A DNA stretch of 64,000 nucleotides from Hyphomicrobiales bacterium (GTDB lineage Bacteria; Pseudomonadota; Alphaproteobacteria; Rhodospirillales; JACKKN01): the NCBI GenBank assembly GCA_024236415.1, contig JACKKN010000001.1, forward strand, positions 489,611-553,610. Direction: 5' to 3'. The notes under the pieces were generated by a model that ran no database searches, was not told where the DNA came from, and worked only from the letters and a program-made list of their open reading frames with translations. Within the stretch, counting starts at the first letter, position 1. Every line of letters begins with the position of its first letter. Of this stretch, positions 1 to 8,428 are shown piece by piece. The position numbers were made by a program, and so were the translations under genes.

Positions 1-681
1 TTCCGCCTCCTCGAAGGCCCCGGCGATCTCGGCCGCCACCCGGGCCGGGTCGTCGAACCGGCCACCGGGGCGGGCGGCGCGCAGGGATTCCAGGAACCGG
101 GGATCGAACACGTCCAGCATGGCAGTTTCCGTGAAATCGGGTTCCACGGTGCGCACGGTCAGCCAGGGAAACTCGGCGGCCAGGGCCCGCAGCAGGCCCA
201 GCAGGCCGTACTTGGCGACCACGTAGGCGCCCATGGTGCGGGCGGCCGGCACGCCTTCTTCCAGACCCATGGCCCGGGTCAGGACGCCGACCACGCAGCC
301 CCGGCGCCGCTTGCGCAGGGCGCCCTTGACCAGGCCGTCCAGCAGCCGCCAATGGCCGTCCACGGTGGTGCGCCAGTGGCGCGCCGCCTCCTCGCCCCGG
401 GCCTGGAACAGGGGCAGCAGCACCGGCGGTGGCGAGGCCGCCAGCACGGCCCCGGCCAGGGGCCCGGCGTCCAGGGCCGCCGCCACGGCGGCGTCGATGC
501 TGTCGCCGTCGTCAAGGTCGAGGCGCAGGGCAAGGCCCCCGGTCTCCTCGGCCAGCTTTTGCGCGCGGTCCACGCCCGAGCGGTAGCCCACCAGGGGCCG
601 GTATCCACGCGCCGCCAGGGCCCGGCAGGCGGCACCGCCGATGCCCCCGCTGCCGCCGGTGACCAGGACCGAGTCAGGCAT
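1..681 (-). CDS. SDR family oxidoreductase (3' end outside window)
   Basis: Short-chain dehydrogenase/reductase, probably NAD(P)H dependent. The first 227 residues are visible and the C-terminus runs off the window. The cofactor-binding glycine motif TGGSGGIG lies at residues 8-15 and the catalytic YxxxK pair is Y153/K157. The usual catalytic serine upstream of the tyrosine is not obvious; T135 is the nearest hydroxyl residue. The start ATG at 681 overlaps the end of the MaoC gene by 8 bases, so the two are probably translationally coupled. With the ACP and MaoC genes next to it, it may act as a 3-oxoacyl-ACP reductase-like enzyme making an acyl group for the glycan. That role is inferred; the substrate could also be a sugar. 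Confidence 0.85.
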   Translation of the reverse strand, partial: MPDSVLVTGGSGGIGGAACRALAARGYRPLVGYRSGVDRAQKLAEETGGLALRLDLDDGDSIDAAVAAALDAGPLAGAVLAASPPPVLLPLFQARGEEAARHWRTTVDGHWRLLDGLVKGALRKRRRGCVVGVLTRAMGLEEGVPAARTMGAYVVAKYGLLGLLRALAAEFPWLTVRTVEPDFTETAMLDVFDPRFLESLRAARPGGRFDDPARVAAEIAGAFEEAE

Positions 682-1105
682 CTCCGCGCCAGGCCGATTC
701 GGCGCTGCCGCTGGCGATCAGGCGGTCGCCGCAGCGCACCTCGAGGGTGATGGTCAGCAGCCGCGCGGCGTCGGACCGGTGCCTGACCCGGCCGGTCAGG
801 ACGGCCTCCTCGCCCGGGTGCAGGGGCTGGCGGAAGGACATCTTGACGCCGGCCCACAGGCCGTCGCGCCCGGGCAGGCGCATGCCCAGCAGGCGCGACA
901 CCCGGGCCAGGATCAGCCCGCCGTAGACCACCCGGTCGGGGAAGCCCCGGGACCGGGCAAAGGCAGCGTCCGTGTGCAGGGGGTTGCGGTCCCCCGACAG
1001 GTCGGCGAAGGCGGCCATGGCGGCGTCATCGATGGTGAAGGTCTCGGAAACCTCGTGCCCCTCGGCCAGGTCGGTCCAGGCCGGGCTGTCGGCGCCGCCG
1101 GTCAC
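674..1105 (-). CDS. MaoC-like (R)-hydratase
   Basis: Hot-dog-fold enzyme of 143 residues, the size of a single-domain (R)-specific enoyl hydratase. The hydratase motif is clear, with D39 and H44 in GDRNPLH. Family members hydrate a short trans-2-enoyl thioester to the (R)-3-hydroxyacyl form. The chosen start is a GTG at 1105 whose codon overlaps the TGA of the ACP gene (GTGA); the longer reading to 1240 only enters ACP sequence in another frame. Placement between an ACP and an SDR suggests that the substrate is an acyl-ACP and that the product, for example 3-hydroxybutyryl, is placed on an amino sugar. The family call is secure; the substrate is inferred. Confidence 0.85.
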   Translation of the reverse strand: MTGGADSPAWTDLAEGHEVSETFTIDDAAMAAFADLSGDRNPLHTDAAFARSRGFPDRVVYGGLILARVSRLLGMRLPGRDGLWAGVKMSFRQPLHPGEEAVLTGRVRHRSDAARLLTITLEVRCGDRLIASGSAESAWRGDA

Positions 1106-1347
1106 GCGCCGAGCTTGCTCCGGATCAGGGCCACGAACTGGCCCACGTTTTCCAGCCGGGCGATCTCGGCGGCGGCGAAGGAGACGCCGAAGTCCTGCTC
1201 CACCGCCACCACCAGGCGGATGTGGCTCAGGCTGTCCCACTCGTCCACGTCACGGGCCGTCAGCTCGGGCGTCGGCACCACGTCGTCGTTGTCCAGCACG
1301 TCCTGGAACAGGGGAGTCAGTCGGTCATAGATCTCTTGCTCGGTCAT
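1102..1347 (-). CDS. acyl carrier protein
   Basis: Dedicated acyl carrier protein of 81 residues, the normal ACP length. The phosphopantetheine attachment site is S39 in DEWDSLSH, followed by the acidic helix II region. The ATG at 1347 overlaps the stop of the upstream Gfo/Idh gene by 4 bases, and its own stop overlaps the MaoC start. An ACP buried in a nonulosonic acid island, away from fatty acid synthesis genes, suggests a specialised acyl donor, such as for an N-acyl or O-acyl substituent on the sugar. No acyl-ACP synthetase is visible in the window; one could lie further left. Confidence 0.93.
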   Translation of the reverse strand: MTEQEIYDRLTPLFQDVLDNDDVVPTPELTARDVDEWDSLSHIRLVVAVEQDFGVSFAAAEIARLENVGQFVALIRSKLGA

Positions 1348-2390
1348 TCCTCCCCCCCTCGGCCCAGGCCCCAGCGCGCCGCCCATTCCGGGTCGGCGCG
1401 GTAGATGCGGTACACGGTCTCCATGGTGCGCAGGGCGTCCTCCGACGAACCTTCCCGGATCGGCGTGCCGTCGCGGATGGCGGCGGCGAACTCGGCGATT
1501 TCGTCGGCCCAGGACGGGTCGGTGTTGTAGCGCGTGGTCTGCTCGCGCGGGTCGCCCTTGTCGTCGGCGTCGGGCCAGACCGTGGTCAGGGTCTCGGCGC
1601 CGTAGCTCTTGGAGCCCGACAGGATGCCGCTCAGCACCAGGCCGCCCCGCTCCAGCGCCACCTCCAGGCGGAAGCGGTGGCGCCATTCCGTGGCCGTGGA
1701 GTGCAGCATGCCCACCACCCCGTCGGCCGACCGCATCAGGGCATAGGCGTTGTCTTCCACGTCGTGGCCCCAGTGGGCGTTGCTGACATAGGCGTGGACC
1801 TCGGTGAACTCGCCGCCGAACAGGCGCATCAGGTCCACCATGTGGATGCCCTGGTCCAGCAGGATGCCGCCGCCGGCCACGGCCCGGTCCACGCGCCAGT
1901 CGGAATCCTGGCCGAAGCTGATGAACTTGGACTTGCCGTAGACCCCGCGCAGGTTCAGCACCCGCCCCATTTTTCCGGCGCGCAGGATGTCCAGCGCCTC
2001 GCGCACGGATTCGTGGTAGCGGTGGTTGAAGCCGTACTTCAGCCGTTGCCCCGGGTGCCGCTGCTCGCAGGCCATCACCGCCCGGATGTCGTCCACCGTT
2101 CGGCCCGGCGGCTTCTCGCAGAACACGTGCAGGCCGTGCTCCAGCCCGGCCATGGTCACCTCGGGCGCCACGTCGTTGGTCAGGCAGACGAACAGGGCGT
2201 CCAGGTCCTCGCCCAGCAGGTCGCGGTAGCTGGTGTAATGGCGCGGGCCGTCGGCCAGCTGGCCGGCGCCGGCGAAGGTGCGGTCGCAGACGGCCACGGT
2301 CGTCATGTCCGGCCGGGCGTCGATGAACTTGCGCCGCCGCTTGCCGACCACGCCGTAACCGGCGATGCCCACGCGCAGGGGGGTCGTCAT
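1344..2390 (-). CDS. Gfo/Idh/MocA family oxidoreductase
   Basis: NAD(P)-dependent sugar dehydrogenase-type protein of 348 residues. The N-terminal Rossmann motif GIAGYGVVG is at residues 8-16 and the family EKP signature at 92-94, followed by the C-terminal alpha/beta substrate domain. ATG overlaps join it to the methyltransferase upstream and the ACP downstream. Family members oxidise or reduce sugars or sugar nucleotides. It is one of three family members in the island, and a second lies one gene upstream, so the two may act in sequence with the PLP aminotransferase at 4449-5564 to make an amino sugar. Substrate unknown. Confidence 0.9.
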   Translation of the reverse strand: MTTPLRVGIAGYGVVGKRRRKFIDARPDMTTVAVCDRTFAGAGQLADGPRHYTSYRDLLGEDLDALFVCLTNDVAPEVTMAGLEHGLHVFCEKPPGRTVDDIRAVMACEQRHPGQRLKYGFNHRYHESVREALDILRAGKMGRVLNLRGVYGKSKFISFGQDSDWRVDRAVAGGGILLDQGIHMVDLMRLFGGEFTEVHAYVSNAHWGHDVEDNAYALMRSADGVVGMLHSTATEWRHRFRLEVALERGGLVLSGILSGSKSYGAETLTTVWPDADDKGDPREQTTRYNTDPSWADEIAEFAAAIRDGTPIREGSSEDALRTMETVYRIYRADPEWAARWGLGRGGEE

Positions 2391-3334
2391 GGTGTGCCTC
2401 CGACAGGCTTTTCGGCCTTGATGTACCAGCAGAACCCCATGACCCGGCCCAGCCAGGCCTCGAGCGGCGACCAGATCGGCCAGGGCTCGCCATAGACCAG
2501 GATTCCCCCAGGGTGGGTGCCGTACCGCTTCACCTGGAAGCGGCGGTACAGGCGGCCCAGCTTGGGGATCAGGTAGAAGTAGAACTCGGCCTTGCGCATG
2601 GTCAGTCCGGTGAACCCGCCGAACAGGCGGGCGATGCCGCGCCGCGTGTAGCACCGGGTGATGGGGTTGGCAACCGACTGCGCATGCCGGCCGCCCCATT
2701 CGGTGGCCTTGCCCAGCCAGTTGGGGTCGCCGAAGGCGCGCCCCTTGAGGAGGCCGACCACCAGGAACATGTTGATCCAGTAGTGCCAGGAACTCTTGCA
2801 GTACAGCATGATCACCGCCCGGCCGCCGGGGGCCAGCACGCGCCGGACCTCGTCGACGGCGCGCCCGGTGTCCAGGGTGTGGTGCAGGACGCCGTTGGAA
2901 TAGACGATGTCGAAGGTGCCGTCGGCGAAGGGCAGGTTCTCGGCGTCCCCCTGCAGGGCGTGGCAGCCGGTGGCGTCCGCCCCCATCAGGTCGAACTTGC
3001 GGGCCACGGACCGGGCCCGGTCGAAGGTCAGGTCCAGGCTGGTCATGCGGGCCCCGTACCTGGCGAACAGGGCCGAATGGCCGCCGGCGCCGGGCCCGAT
3101 CTCCAGCACCCGCTTGCCGGCCAGGTCGTGCAGGGGCATCTCCCGCACCGACATGTGGTCGCGGAACCGGAACATGTCCTCCAGCTGCTCCAGCCCGCGC
3201 CACAGGGCGTCGCGGGTCAGGCCGCGGTCCACGTCCTCGTACAGCGAGTCGTAGAGGGCCTTCCAGAACTTCTGGATGTCGCCCTTGTCCGGCTCGGCGG
3301 CCGGTGCGTGCCTGGTGGTCGTGTCCAGGGTCAC
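2387..3334 (-). CDS. class I SAM-dependent methyltransferase
   Basis: Protein of 315 residues with a Rossmann-like SAM-binding core. Motif I, VLEIGPGAGG, is at about residues 76-85, and the acidic motif II and NLPFADGTFD motif follow. The C-terminus carries aromatic and hydrophobic residues, possibly a membrane-associated tail. It overlaps the Gfo/Idh gene on each side by 4 bases, so it belongs to the same translational unit. It probably O- or N-methylates a sugar or a sugar-linked group; the target cannot be read from sequence. Confidence 0.88.
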   Translation of the reverse strand: MTLDTTTRHAPAAEPDKGDIQKFWKALYDSLYEDVDRGLTRDALWRGLEQLEDMFRFRDHMSVREMPLHDLAGKRVLEIGPGAGGHSALFARYGARMTSLDLTFDRARSVARKFDLMGADATGCHALQGDAENLPFADGTFDIVYSNGVLHHTLDTGRAVDEVRRVLAPGGRAVIMLYCKSSWHYWINMFLVVGLLKGRAFGDPNWLGKATEWGGRHAQSVANPITRCYTRRGIARLFGGFTGLTMRKAEFYFYLIPKLGRLYRRFQVKRYGTHPGGILVYGEPWPIWSPLEAWLGRVMGFCWYIKAEKPVGGTP

Positions 3335-4422
3335 GCCGGCGTCCGGTACAGGTCCGAGATGGCGTCGTTGGGCCGGCCCAGGCGTGTGGACTGGGCCGGG
3401 TCGTCCACCGCCACCCAGTCGCCGGCCTCGTCCGAGCGGTAGAAGGCGTGCAGCAGCCGCACCGAGGCCAGGGCGTCGTCGCGGGTCACGGGATAGGGCG
3501 CGCGGCCCTCCAGGTCGGCGACGATGTCGCCGTACATCTTTTCGTGGCCGTTGCCGTAGACGCAGTCCGAGAAGTCCTCGGAATGGTCGGCGCAGGCGGC
3601 GGGATCGGGGGTGAAGACCTGCAACTCGTTGACGGCGATGCCGCCGATCTGCGCCAGGCCCTTGGCGCCGACGATGGACAGCGAGGCCTCGAAGTCGTCG
3701 GGCCGGGCCGCCGTGGTGACCTCCAGGTTGCCCACCGAGTCATTTCCATAGGTGAAGGTGGCCACCACCGTGTCCTCGACCTCGATCTCGGCGCCCAGGG
3801 TGCGCATGGTGGCGTTCACCCGCCGCACCTCGCCGCCCAGGTGGCGCAGCAGGTCCACGTGGTGGATGCCCTGGTTGGTCAGGGCGCCGCCGTCGTGCGA
3901 GAAGGTGCCGCGCCACGGCGCCAGGTCGTAGTACCGCTGCGGCCGGCACCAGCGGGTGCGCACGCTCATGATGCGGATGTCGCCCAGCTCGCCGTCCTGG
4001 ATGGCGCGGCGCACCCGCACCACGGCCCGGTTGTAGCGGTTCTGGAACACCGGGAAGATGCGCGTGCCGCGGGCGTCGGCGCGGGCGAAGGCGTCGATCA
4101 GCTGCTCGGGCCGCATGAAGGTGGGCTTCTCCATGATCACGTGCTTGCCCCAGCGGTCGATCATCTCGACCCCGTGCTCGTGGTGCATGCCCGACGGCGT
4201 GACCACGGCCACGGTGTCGATGGCCGGGTCGGCGGCCAGCATGGCGCGGTAGTCCGTGTACCAGGGCACGGCGAACTCCTCGCCATAGGCCCGCGCCTTG
4301 TCGGCCACCAGGTCGCAGACGGCGGCCAGCTCGGCCCCCGGCACGGCGGCGATGGACCGGCAGTGGTGGCCGGCGATGCGGCCGCAGCCGATGACCGCGA
4401 CCCGGATGGTGGCTGTGCTCAC
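3331..4422 (-). CDS. Gfo/Idh/MocA family oxidoreductase
   Basis: Sugar dehydrogenase-type protein of 363 residues. The NAD-binding motif VIGCGRIAG lies at residues 10-18 and the EKP signature at 98-100. The central region GALTNQGIHHVD matches the conserved substrate-domain helix seen in sugar nucleotide oxidoreductases. It starts 26 bases after the PLP aminotransferase gene and overlaps the methyltransferase by 4 bases. A dehydrogenase beside an aminotransferase is the common arrangement for oxidising a hydroxyl and then transaminating the ketone. Exact substrate unknown. Confidence 0.9.
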   Translation of the reverse strand: MSTATIRVAVIGCGRIAGHHCRSIAAVPGAELAAVCDLVADKARAYGEEFAVPWYTDYRAMLAADPAIDTVAVVTPSGMHHEHGVEMIDRWGKHVIMEKPTFMRPEQLIDAFARADARGTRIFPVFQNRYNRAVVRVRRAIQDGELGDIRIMSVRTRWCRPQRYYDLAPWRGTFSHDGGALTNQGIHHVDLLRHLGGEVRRVNATMRTLGAEIEVEDTVVATFTYGNDSVGNLEVTTAARPDDFEASLSIVGAKGLAQIGGIAVNELQVFTPDPAACADHSEDFSDCVYGNGHEKMYGDIVADLEGRAPYPVTRDDALASVRLLHAFYRSDEAGDWVAVDDPAQSTRLGRPNDAISDLYRTPA

Positions 4423-4448
4423 GCCCCGTTCCCCCTCGTTCTAAGTTT

Positions 4449-5564
4449 CTAAGTGTCCTGGGTGTCGTTGGCCCGCACCACGGCGGTGATGCGGTCGATG
4501 ACCGGCGTGAACAGCGCCGGCGTGGTGGCGGAAAAGCGGCTGTACCCCTGCAGGCAGGGGTCGGCGAAATCGCGCCGGTAATAGACCGTGTCGGCCAGCG
4601 CCGCGTGGACCCGCGCGGCGTGCGGCCCGAAGGCCACGTGCATGAAGTTGCCGCTGCCGCGCAGGACCTTGAAGCGCAGCTTGGTCATGGCGTCCAGGAA
4701 CGTGGCCTTGCCCGCCTGCAGCCGCGCCACCGACGCCGCCATGGCGTCGGCGTGGTCCAGCATGCCCTCGAACACGGCGGCGGCCACGGTGTTGGTCTCG
4801 TACATGGCGCGCACCTTCTGCAGGATGGCCGCCAGGCCGGGTGCCGCGGCGCCGTACCCGATGCGGAACCCCGCCATGCCCCAGGCCTTGCCGGTGCTGC
4901 GGGTGACCACCAGGTGGCCGTACTCGGCGATCCACGGCAGGCAGGTCTGGTCGTGGAACGGATGGTAGGCCTCGTCCACCAGCATCACCGCGCCCACCTC
5001 GCCGGCGGCCTCGACGATGCGGCGCATGTCGGCAGGGTCGAACACGGTGCCCGTGGGGCTGTCGGGGTTGGGCAGGCAGACCACCCGGGGCCGGGCGTAC
5101 AGCAGGGTGGCGATCAGGGAATCGGCGTCCAGGGCCGGCCCGCGGTCGGACCGCTGGTAGGTGACGGGCACCGCCTCGGCGCCGTAGATCCGGCAATAGA
5201 CCGGGTACATGGCGAAAGTGGGCGCCGTGTGCAGGACCCGGTCGCCGGGCGACACGAAAGCCTCGAACACGGCGCGGATGATGCCGTCGGACCCGGCCGA
5301 CAGGATCACGCTGCGCGCATCGATCCCCAGCCAGGCGGCCAGCTTGCGGTACAGCGGCCCGGTCTCGGGGTAGGTGTACAGCGCCTCGGGCCGGACCTGA
5401 GCCAGCACCTGGCGCACCACGGCGGCCATTTCTGGGTCGCCGTTCTCGTTCTTGTCCAGCCACAGCCGGTCCGGATCGCGCCAGTCCCCGGCGGTGCCGT
5501 CGGGACGGGTCAACGCCGGGTCGGCGACGGCGGGGCGGGGGGTGGGGGTTTGGCTTTGCGTCAT
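4449..5564 (-). CDS. PLP aminotransferase, histidinol-phosphate aminotransferase-like
   Basis: Fold-type I class I/II aminotransferase of 371 residues. The PLP lysine is K226 in TRSTGKAWGMAG, the pyridine-N aspartate is D197 in LVDEAY, and the substrate-side motif PNPDSPTG is at 166-173. The ATG at 5564 is chosen because the longer reading to 5648 enters the ABC transporter coding sequence. HisC-like enzymes outside histidine operons often aminate other phospho- or nucleotide-linked substrates. Here it lies between an ABC flippase and a sugar dehydrogenase, so a role in glycan building-block synthesis is more likely than histidine synthesis. Confidence 0.88.
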   Translation of the reverse strand: MTQSQTPTPRPAVADPALTRPDGTAGDWRDPDRLWLDKNENGDPEMAAVVRQVLAQVRPEALYTYPETGPLYRKLAAWLGIDARSVILSAGSDGIIRAVFEAFVSPGDRVLHTAPTFAMYPVYCRIYGAEAVPVTYQRSDRGPALDADSLIATLLYARPRVVCLPNPDSPTGTVFDPADMRRIVEAAGEVGAVMLVDEAYHPFHDQTCLPWIAEYGHLVVTRSTGKAWGMAGFRIGYGAAAPGLAAILQKVRAMYETNTVAAAVFEGMLDHADAMAASVARLQAGKATFLDAMTKLRFKVLRGSGNFMHVAFGPHAARVHAALADTVYYRRDFADPCLQGYSRFSATTPALFTPVIDRITAVVRANDTQDT

Positions 5565-5580
5565 GTGGGTCCTGCCTTGG

Positions 5581-7407
5581 TCAAGCGGTTTCCGTGTCCG
5601 GCAGGGGCTGGCCCAGGTCGCCCAGGTCCACCAGACGACGGAAATCAAGGTTGCGCTGCCGCAGTTCGTCGAACGACCCCTGGTCGCGCAGGCGGCCGTC
5701 GTGCATGAAAAGGATCTGGTCGCAGCGGCGGACCGTGCTCAACCGGTGGGCGATGACGACCACCGTCTTTTGACCGCGCAGTCCGTCGATGGTGTCGATC
5801 AGGCGCCGTTCGCTCTCGTTGTCCAGCGCTGCGGTGGCTTCGTCCAGGACGATCAGTTCGGCGTCGCGGTACAGGGCCCGGGCGATGCCGACCCGCTGTC
5901 CCTCGCCGCCGGACAGGCGCGACCCATGTTCGCCCAGGACCGTCTGCAAACCCTGGGGCAGTTTCTCGACAACCGGGTTCAGGGCGGCGCCGCGGATGGC
6001 GCGGACCACCAGGGTGTCGTCGATCTCGCTGTCCGGAACGCCGAAGGCGATGTTGCGGCGCAGGGTGTCGTTCAGCAGGACGACGTTTTGGGGCACGTAG
6101 CCGACGCGCAACCGCGATGACAGCGGCCGGTCGCCGATCGCCTTGCCGTCGACCAGGACCCGGCCCTGCTGTGGCCGCAGCAGCCCCATCAGCAGCATGG
6201 CGAGCGTGCTCTTGCCGGCCCCCGAAGGCCCGACGATGCCGATCGACGCGCCGTGCGGGATAGTCACATTCAAGTCCTCGATCGCGGCCCGGTCGGCCCC
6301 GGCGAACCGGTAGCCGAGGCCTTCGAGTGTCAACAGGCGGGTGCCGCCCGGCGATGCCGCGGCCTTGTCCTCGCCCGGCGACGCCGACCGCAGCCACGCC
6401 TCCGAACTGCGGAATTCGTCGTACAGTTTGTCGACAGCAAAGGCGCAGAAACGCAACTGTTGGGACGACAACAGGATGCGGTTGCTGGACGGCATGATGC
6501 GGATGGCGCTTGCCGCCAGCACACCCAGGACGGCGGAGATCTCGGCCGGCGTCCGCTCGGCCCACAGCAGGCTGGCCAGGCCGCCCAGTATCACCATCAC
6601 CAGTGCGGTTTCGATCACGAATCGGGGCACCTGGCCCATGGCGCTGCGCAGCCCGGTCAGGCGCCCGAAGGCATGGCGGATGCCGGCGAAATCGGCCTCG
6701 ATCTGACCGGCGACACCGTACATCTTGATTTCCCGCACCGCTGCCACGGACTGCTGCTGGGCCTGCAGCACCTCGCGCCGCAGGGAAAGCGATTCCTCGC
6801 CCCAGGCCGACAACCTGGGCCGCAGCCACATGTAGGACAGCAGCCCGACACCGCCGACCACGACCACGGCACCCAAGGTCAGCAGGGGGTCGGTAAACAC
6901 CAGCACGATGCCGATTCCCGCCAGGACGAGAAACTCCGTCGCCAGGACAAGGAACGCGGAGATGGCGGTCTGGTAAACCCGGCTGATAGTGTCGTCCAAC
7001 AGGGTGACCACGTCGGCCGAGGTGCGCTTCATGACGACCTCGTAGGGGGCGGCCAGAAAACGGCGCAGGAACTCGCAGGCGAACCGGGCCTGATTCAGGG
7101 AAATGAACAGGTTCTGGCGGAACGTCAGAAAGATCAGGAACCCGTTCTTGGCAACGAACAGAAGGATCAGGCCGGCGATCAGCACCGGCGCCACCGCGGC
7201 GGAATCGCTGTCCTTGATCTGGTCCCCGATCCAGGGAACACCGGCCATCTCCCCGGGGTCCAGGATCACCTTGATGACCGGGAACAGGACGCCGATGCTG
7301 ACCGCCTCGAGGATCGAACCCAGGGCGATCATGATCGCCAGGCCCGAGAGCCCCCGGCGTGCCGGACGGTCCAGCATGGCGAAGCATTTCCGCGCCATGG
7401 TCAGCAT
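5581..7407 (-). CDS. ABC transporter, fused membrane and ATPase domains (PglK-like flippase)
   Basis: Half-transporter of 608 residues. About six membrane segments fill residues 20-320. The ATPase domain follows, with Walker A GPSGAGKS (393-400), signature LSGGE (498-502) and Walker B LIVLDEAT (518-525). The single-chain layout and N-terminal sequence style resemble PglK and other flippases that move lipid-linked oligosaccharides across the inner membrane, rather than the two-gene Wzm/Wzt exporters. Its place in a glycan island supports export of an undecaprenyl-linked glycan, but substrate assignment is inference. A second in-frame ATG lies 9 bases downstream of the first. Confidence 0.88.
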   Translation of the reverse strand: MLTMARKCFAMLDRPARRGLSGLAIMIALGSILEAVSIGVLFPVIKVILDPGEMAGVPWIGDQIKDSDSAAVAPVLIAGLILLFVAKNGFLIFLTFRQNLFISLNQARFACEFLRRFLAAPYEVVMKRTSADVVTLLDDTISRVYQTAISAFLVLATEFLVLAGIGIVLVFTDPLLTLGAVVVVGGVGLLSYMWLRPRLSAWGEESLSLRREVLQAQQQSVAAVREIKMYGVAGQIEADFAGIRHAFGRLTGLRSAMGQVPRFVIETALVMVILGGLASLLWAERTPAEISAVLGVLAASAIRIMPSSNRILLSSQQLRFCAFAVDKLYDEFRSSEAWLRSASPGEDKAAASPGGTRLLTLEGLGYRFAGADRAAIEDLNVTIPHGASIGIVGPSGAGKSTLAMLLMGLLRPQQGRVLVDGKAIGDRPLSSRLRVGYVPQNVVLLNDTLRRNIAFGVPDSEIDDTLVVRAIRGAALNPVVEKLPQGLQTVLGEHGSRLSGGEGQRVGIARALYRDAELIVLDEATAALDNESERRLIDTIDGLRGQKTVVVIAHRLSTVRRCDQILFMHDGRLRDQGSFDELRQRNLDFRRLVDLGDLGQPLPDTETA

Positions 7408-7431
7408 GTCGTCGCCTGGTCCCCTGGCAAA

Positions 7432-8427
7432 TCAGTAGTACCCGAACGGCGCCAGTCCGACGGCGAATTCCCGGTCGAGCGCGGCGTTGCTGTCCCGGTG
7501 CAGATCCATGATGCGCTGGCGGGTCGCCCTGTCGATGAACCGGGCGTCGATGTAGATCAGCCGGTCGACCACGTTCTGCAGGAAATAGCGCAGGCTGATC
7601 CGCACGCTGATGGCAAACAGGATGTGGAAGAACCGGCTGCGCGCCGCCCGCGGCTCCAGGAACCGGCGAAAGGGCTGGTTGGGGATGATGCCCCAGGGGT
7701 TGTTGCGGGTGTGGACGAACCGGTTCAGGACCATGGCGATGCGACTGGAGATCAGGGAATAGCCGCGGTTCTCGCGGCGGGCGAAATCGATGTCCGAGGC
7801 CAGGGTGGTGCCCGTCGCGGCGAGGACGCGCGCGACGAAGCCCTCCCGATCCTTGACCAGTTGTTCGAGCGCCAGAACGGACACCGAGGGCTGCCCGAAC
7901 AGGGCCGCGTAGCGGCGTGCCATGGCCAGGAAGTCGATGGCGCGGACATCGACGTTGGCCGCCCGTCTGTCCGGCTGCGCGGCGCCGAATCCGTCACCGG
8001 TCAGGTTGAGGAATCCGCGCACCGTCTGGCTGTGGTAGTTGTGCAGGCACTGGCGGTAGGCGGACTCGAGAAAGGCGTCCTGGCGCCGCACCACAAGCAG
8101 GACGGTGGCCGCCGGGAACAGTTCCTTCAGCCGGGTGGCGTAGGTTTCGTTGGCACGGAAGCCGTTCAGGGGGTGCCCGGCGAACCCCTCCCAGCTGATC
8201 ACCAGGATCGGTTCCGTGATTCGCGCGGTCAGGTAATCGACGATCTTCCGCGCCTGGTCCTGGCGCCATTCGGCGGCGCGAAAACAGGCGATCAGGGCGT
8301 CAAGGGCCTCGGGGTCGCGGGTGTTGAGGTCGTAGACGTCGCGCAGGCGCGGAAAGACCCCCCGCTGCAGAAAGGTGCTGCCGGCCTTGGGCAGTCCCAC
8401 GTGCAGGATCACCCGCTTTTTCAGCAC
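7432..8427 (-). CDS. PAPS-dependent sulfotransferase family protein
   Basis: Protein of 331 residues. The 5'-phosphosulfate loop is LPKAGSTF near residues 13-20, and the 3'-phosphate region VLLVVRRQDAFLESAY has the expected Arg and Ser. These are the two PAPS-contact motifs of the family. The gene starts one base after the stop of the NeuB-family gene upstream, so the two are likely coupled. It probably transfers sulfate to a hydroxyl of the glycan or of a lipid-linked intermediate. It is a different subgroup from the second sulfotransferase at 11899-12843. Confidence 0.85.
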   Translation of the reverse strand: MLKKRVILHVGLPKAGSTFLQRGVFPRLRDVYDLNTRDPEALDALIACFRAAEWRQDQARKIVDYLTARITEPILVISWEGFAGHPLNGFRANETYATRLKELFPAATVLLVVRRQDAFLESAYRQCLHNYHSQTVRGFLNLTGDGFGAAQPDRRAANVDVRAIDFLAMARRYAALFGQPSVSVLALEQLVKDREGFVARVLAATGTTLASDIDFARRENRGYSLISSRIAMVLNRFVHTRNNPWGIIPNQPFRRFLEPRAARSRFFHILFAISVRISLRYFLQNVVDRLIYIDARFIDRATRQRIMDLHRDSNAALDREFAVGLAPFGYY

Positions 8428-8428
8428 A

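Noticed and set aside
4449..5564. true hisC of histidine biosynthesis
   Set aside because: No other his gene is nearby and the neighbours are glycan genes; only the family level is supported.
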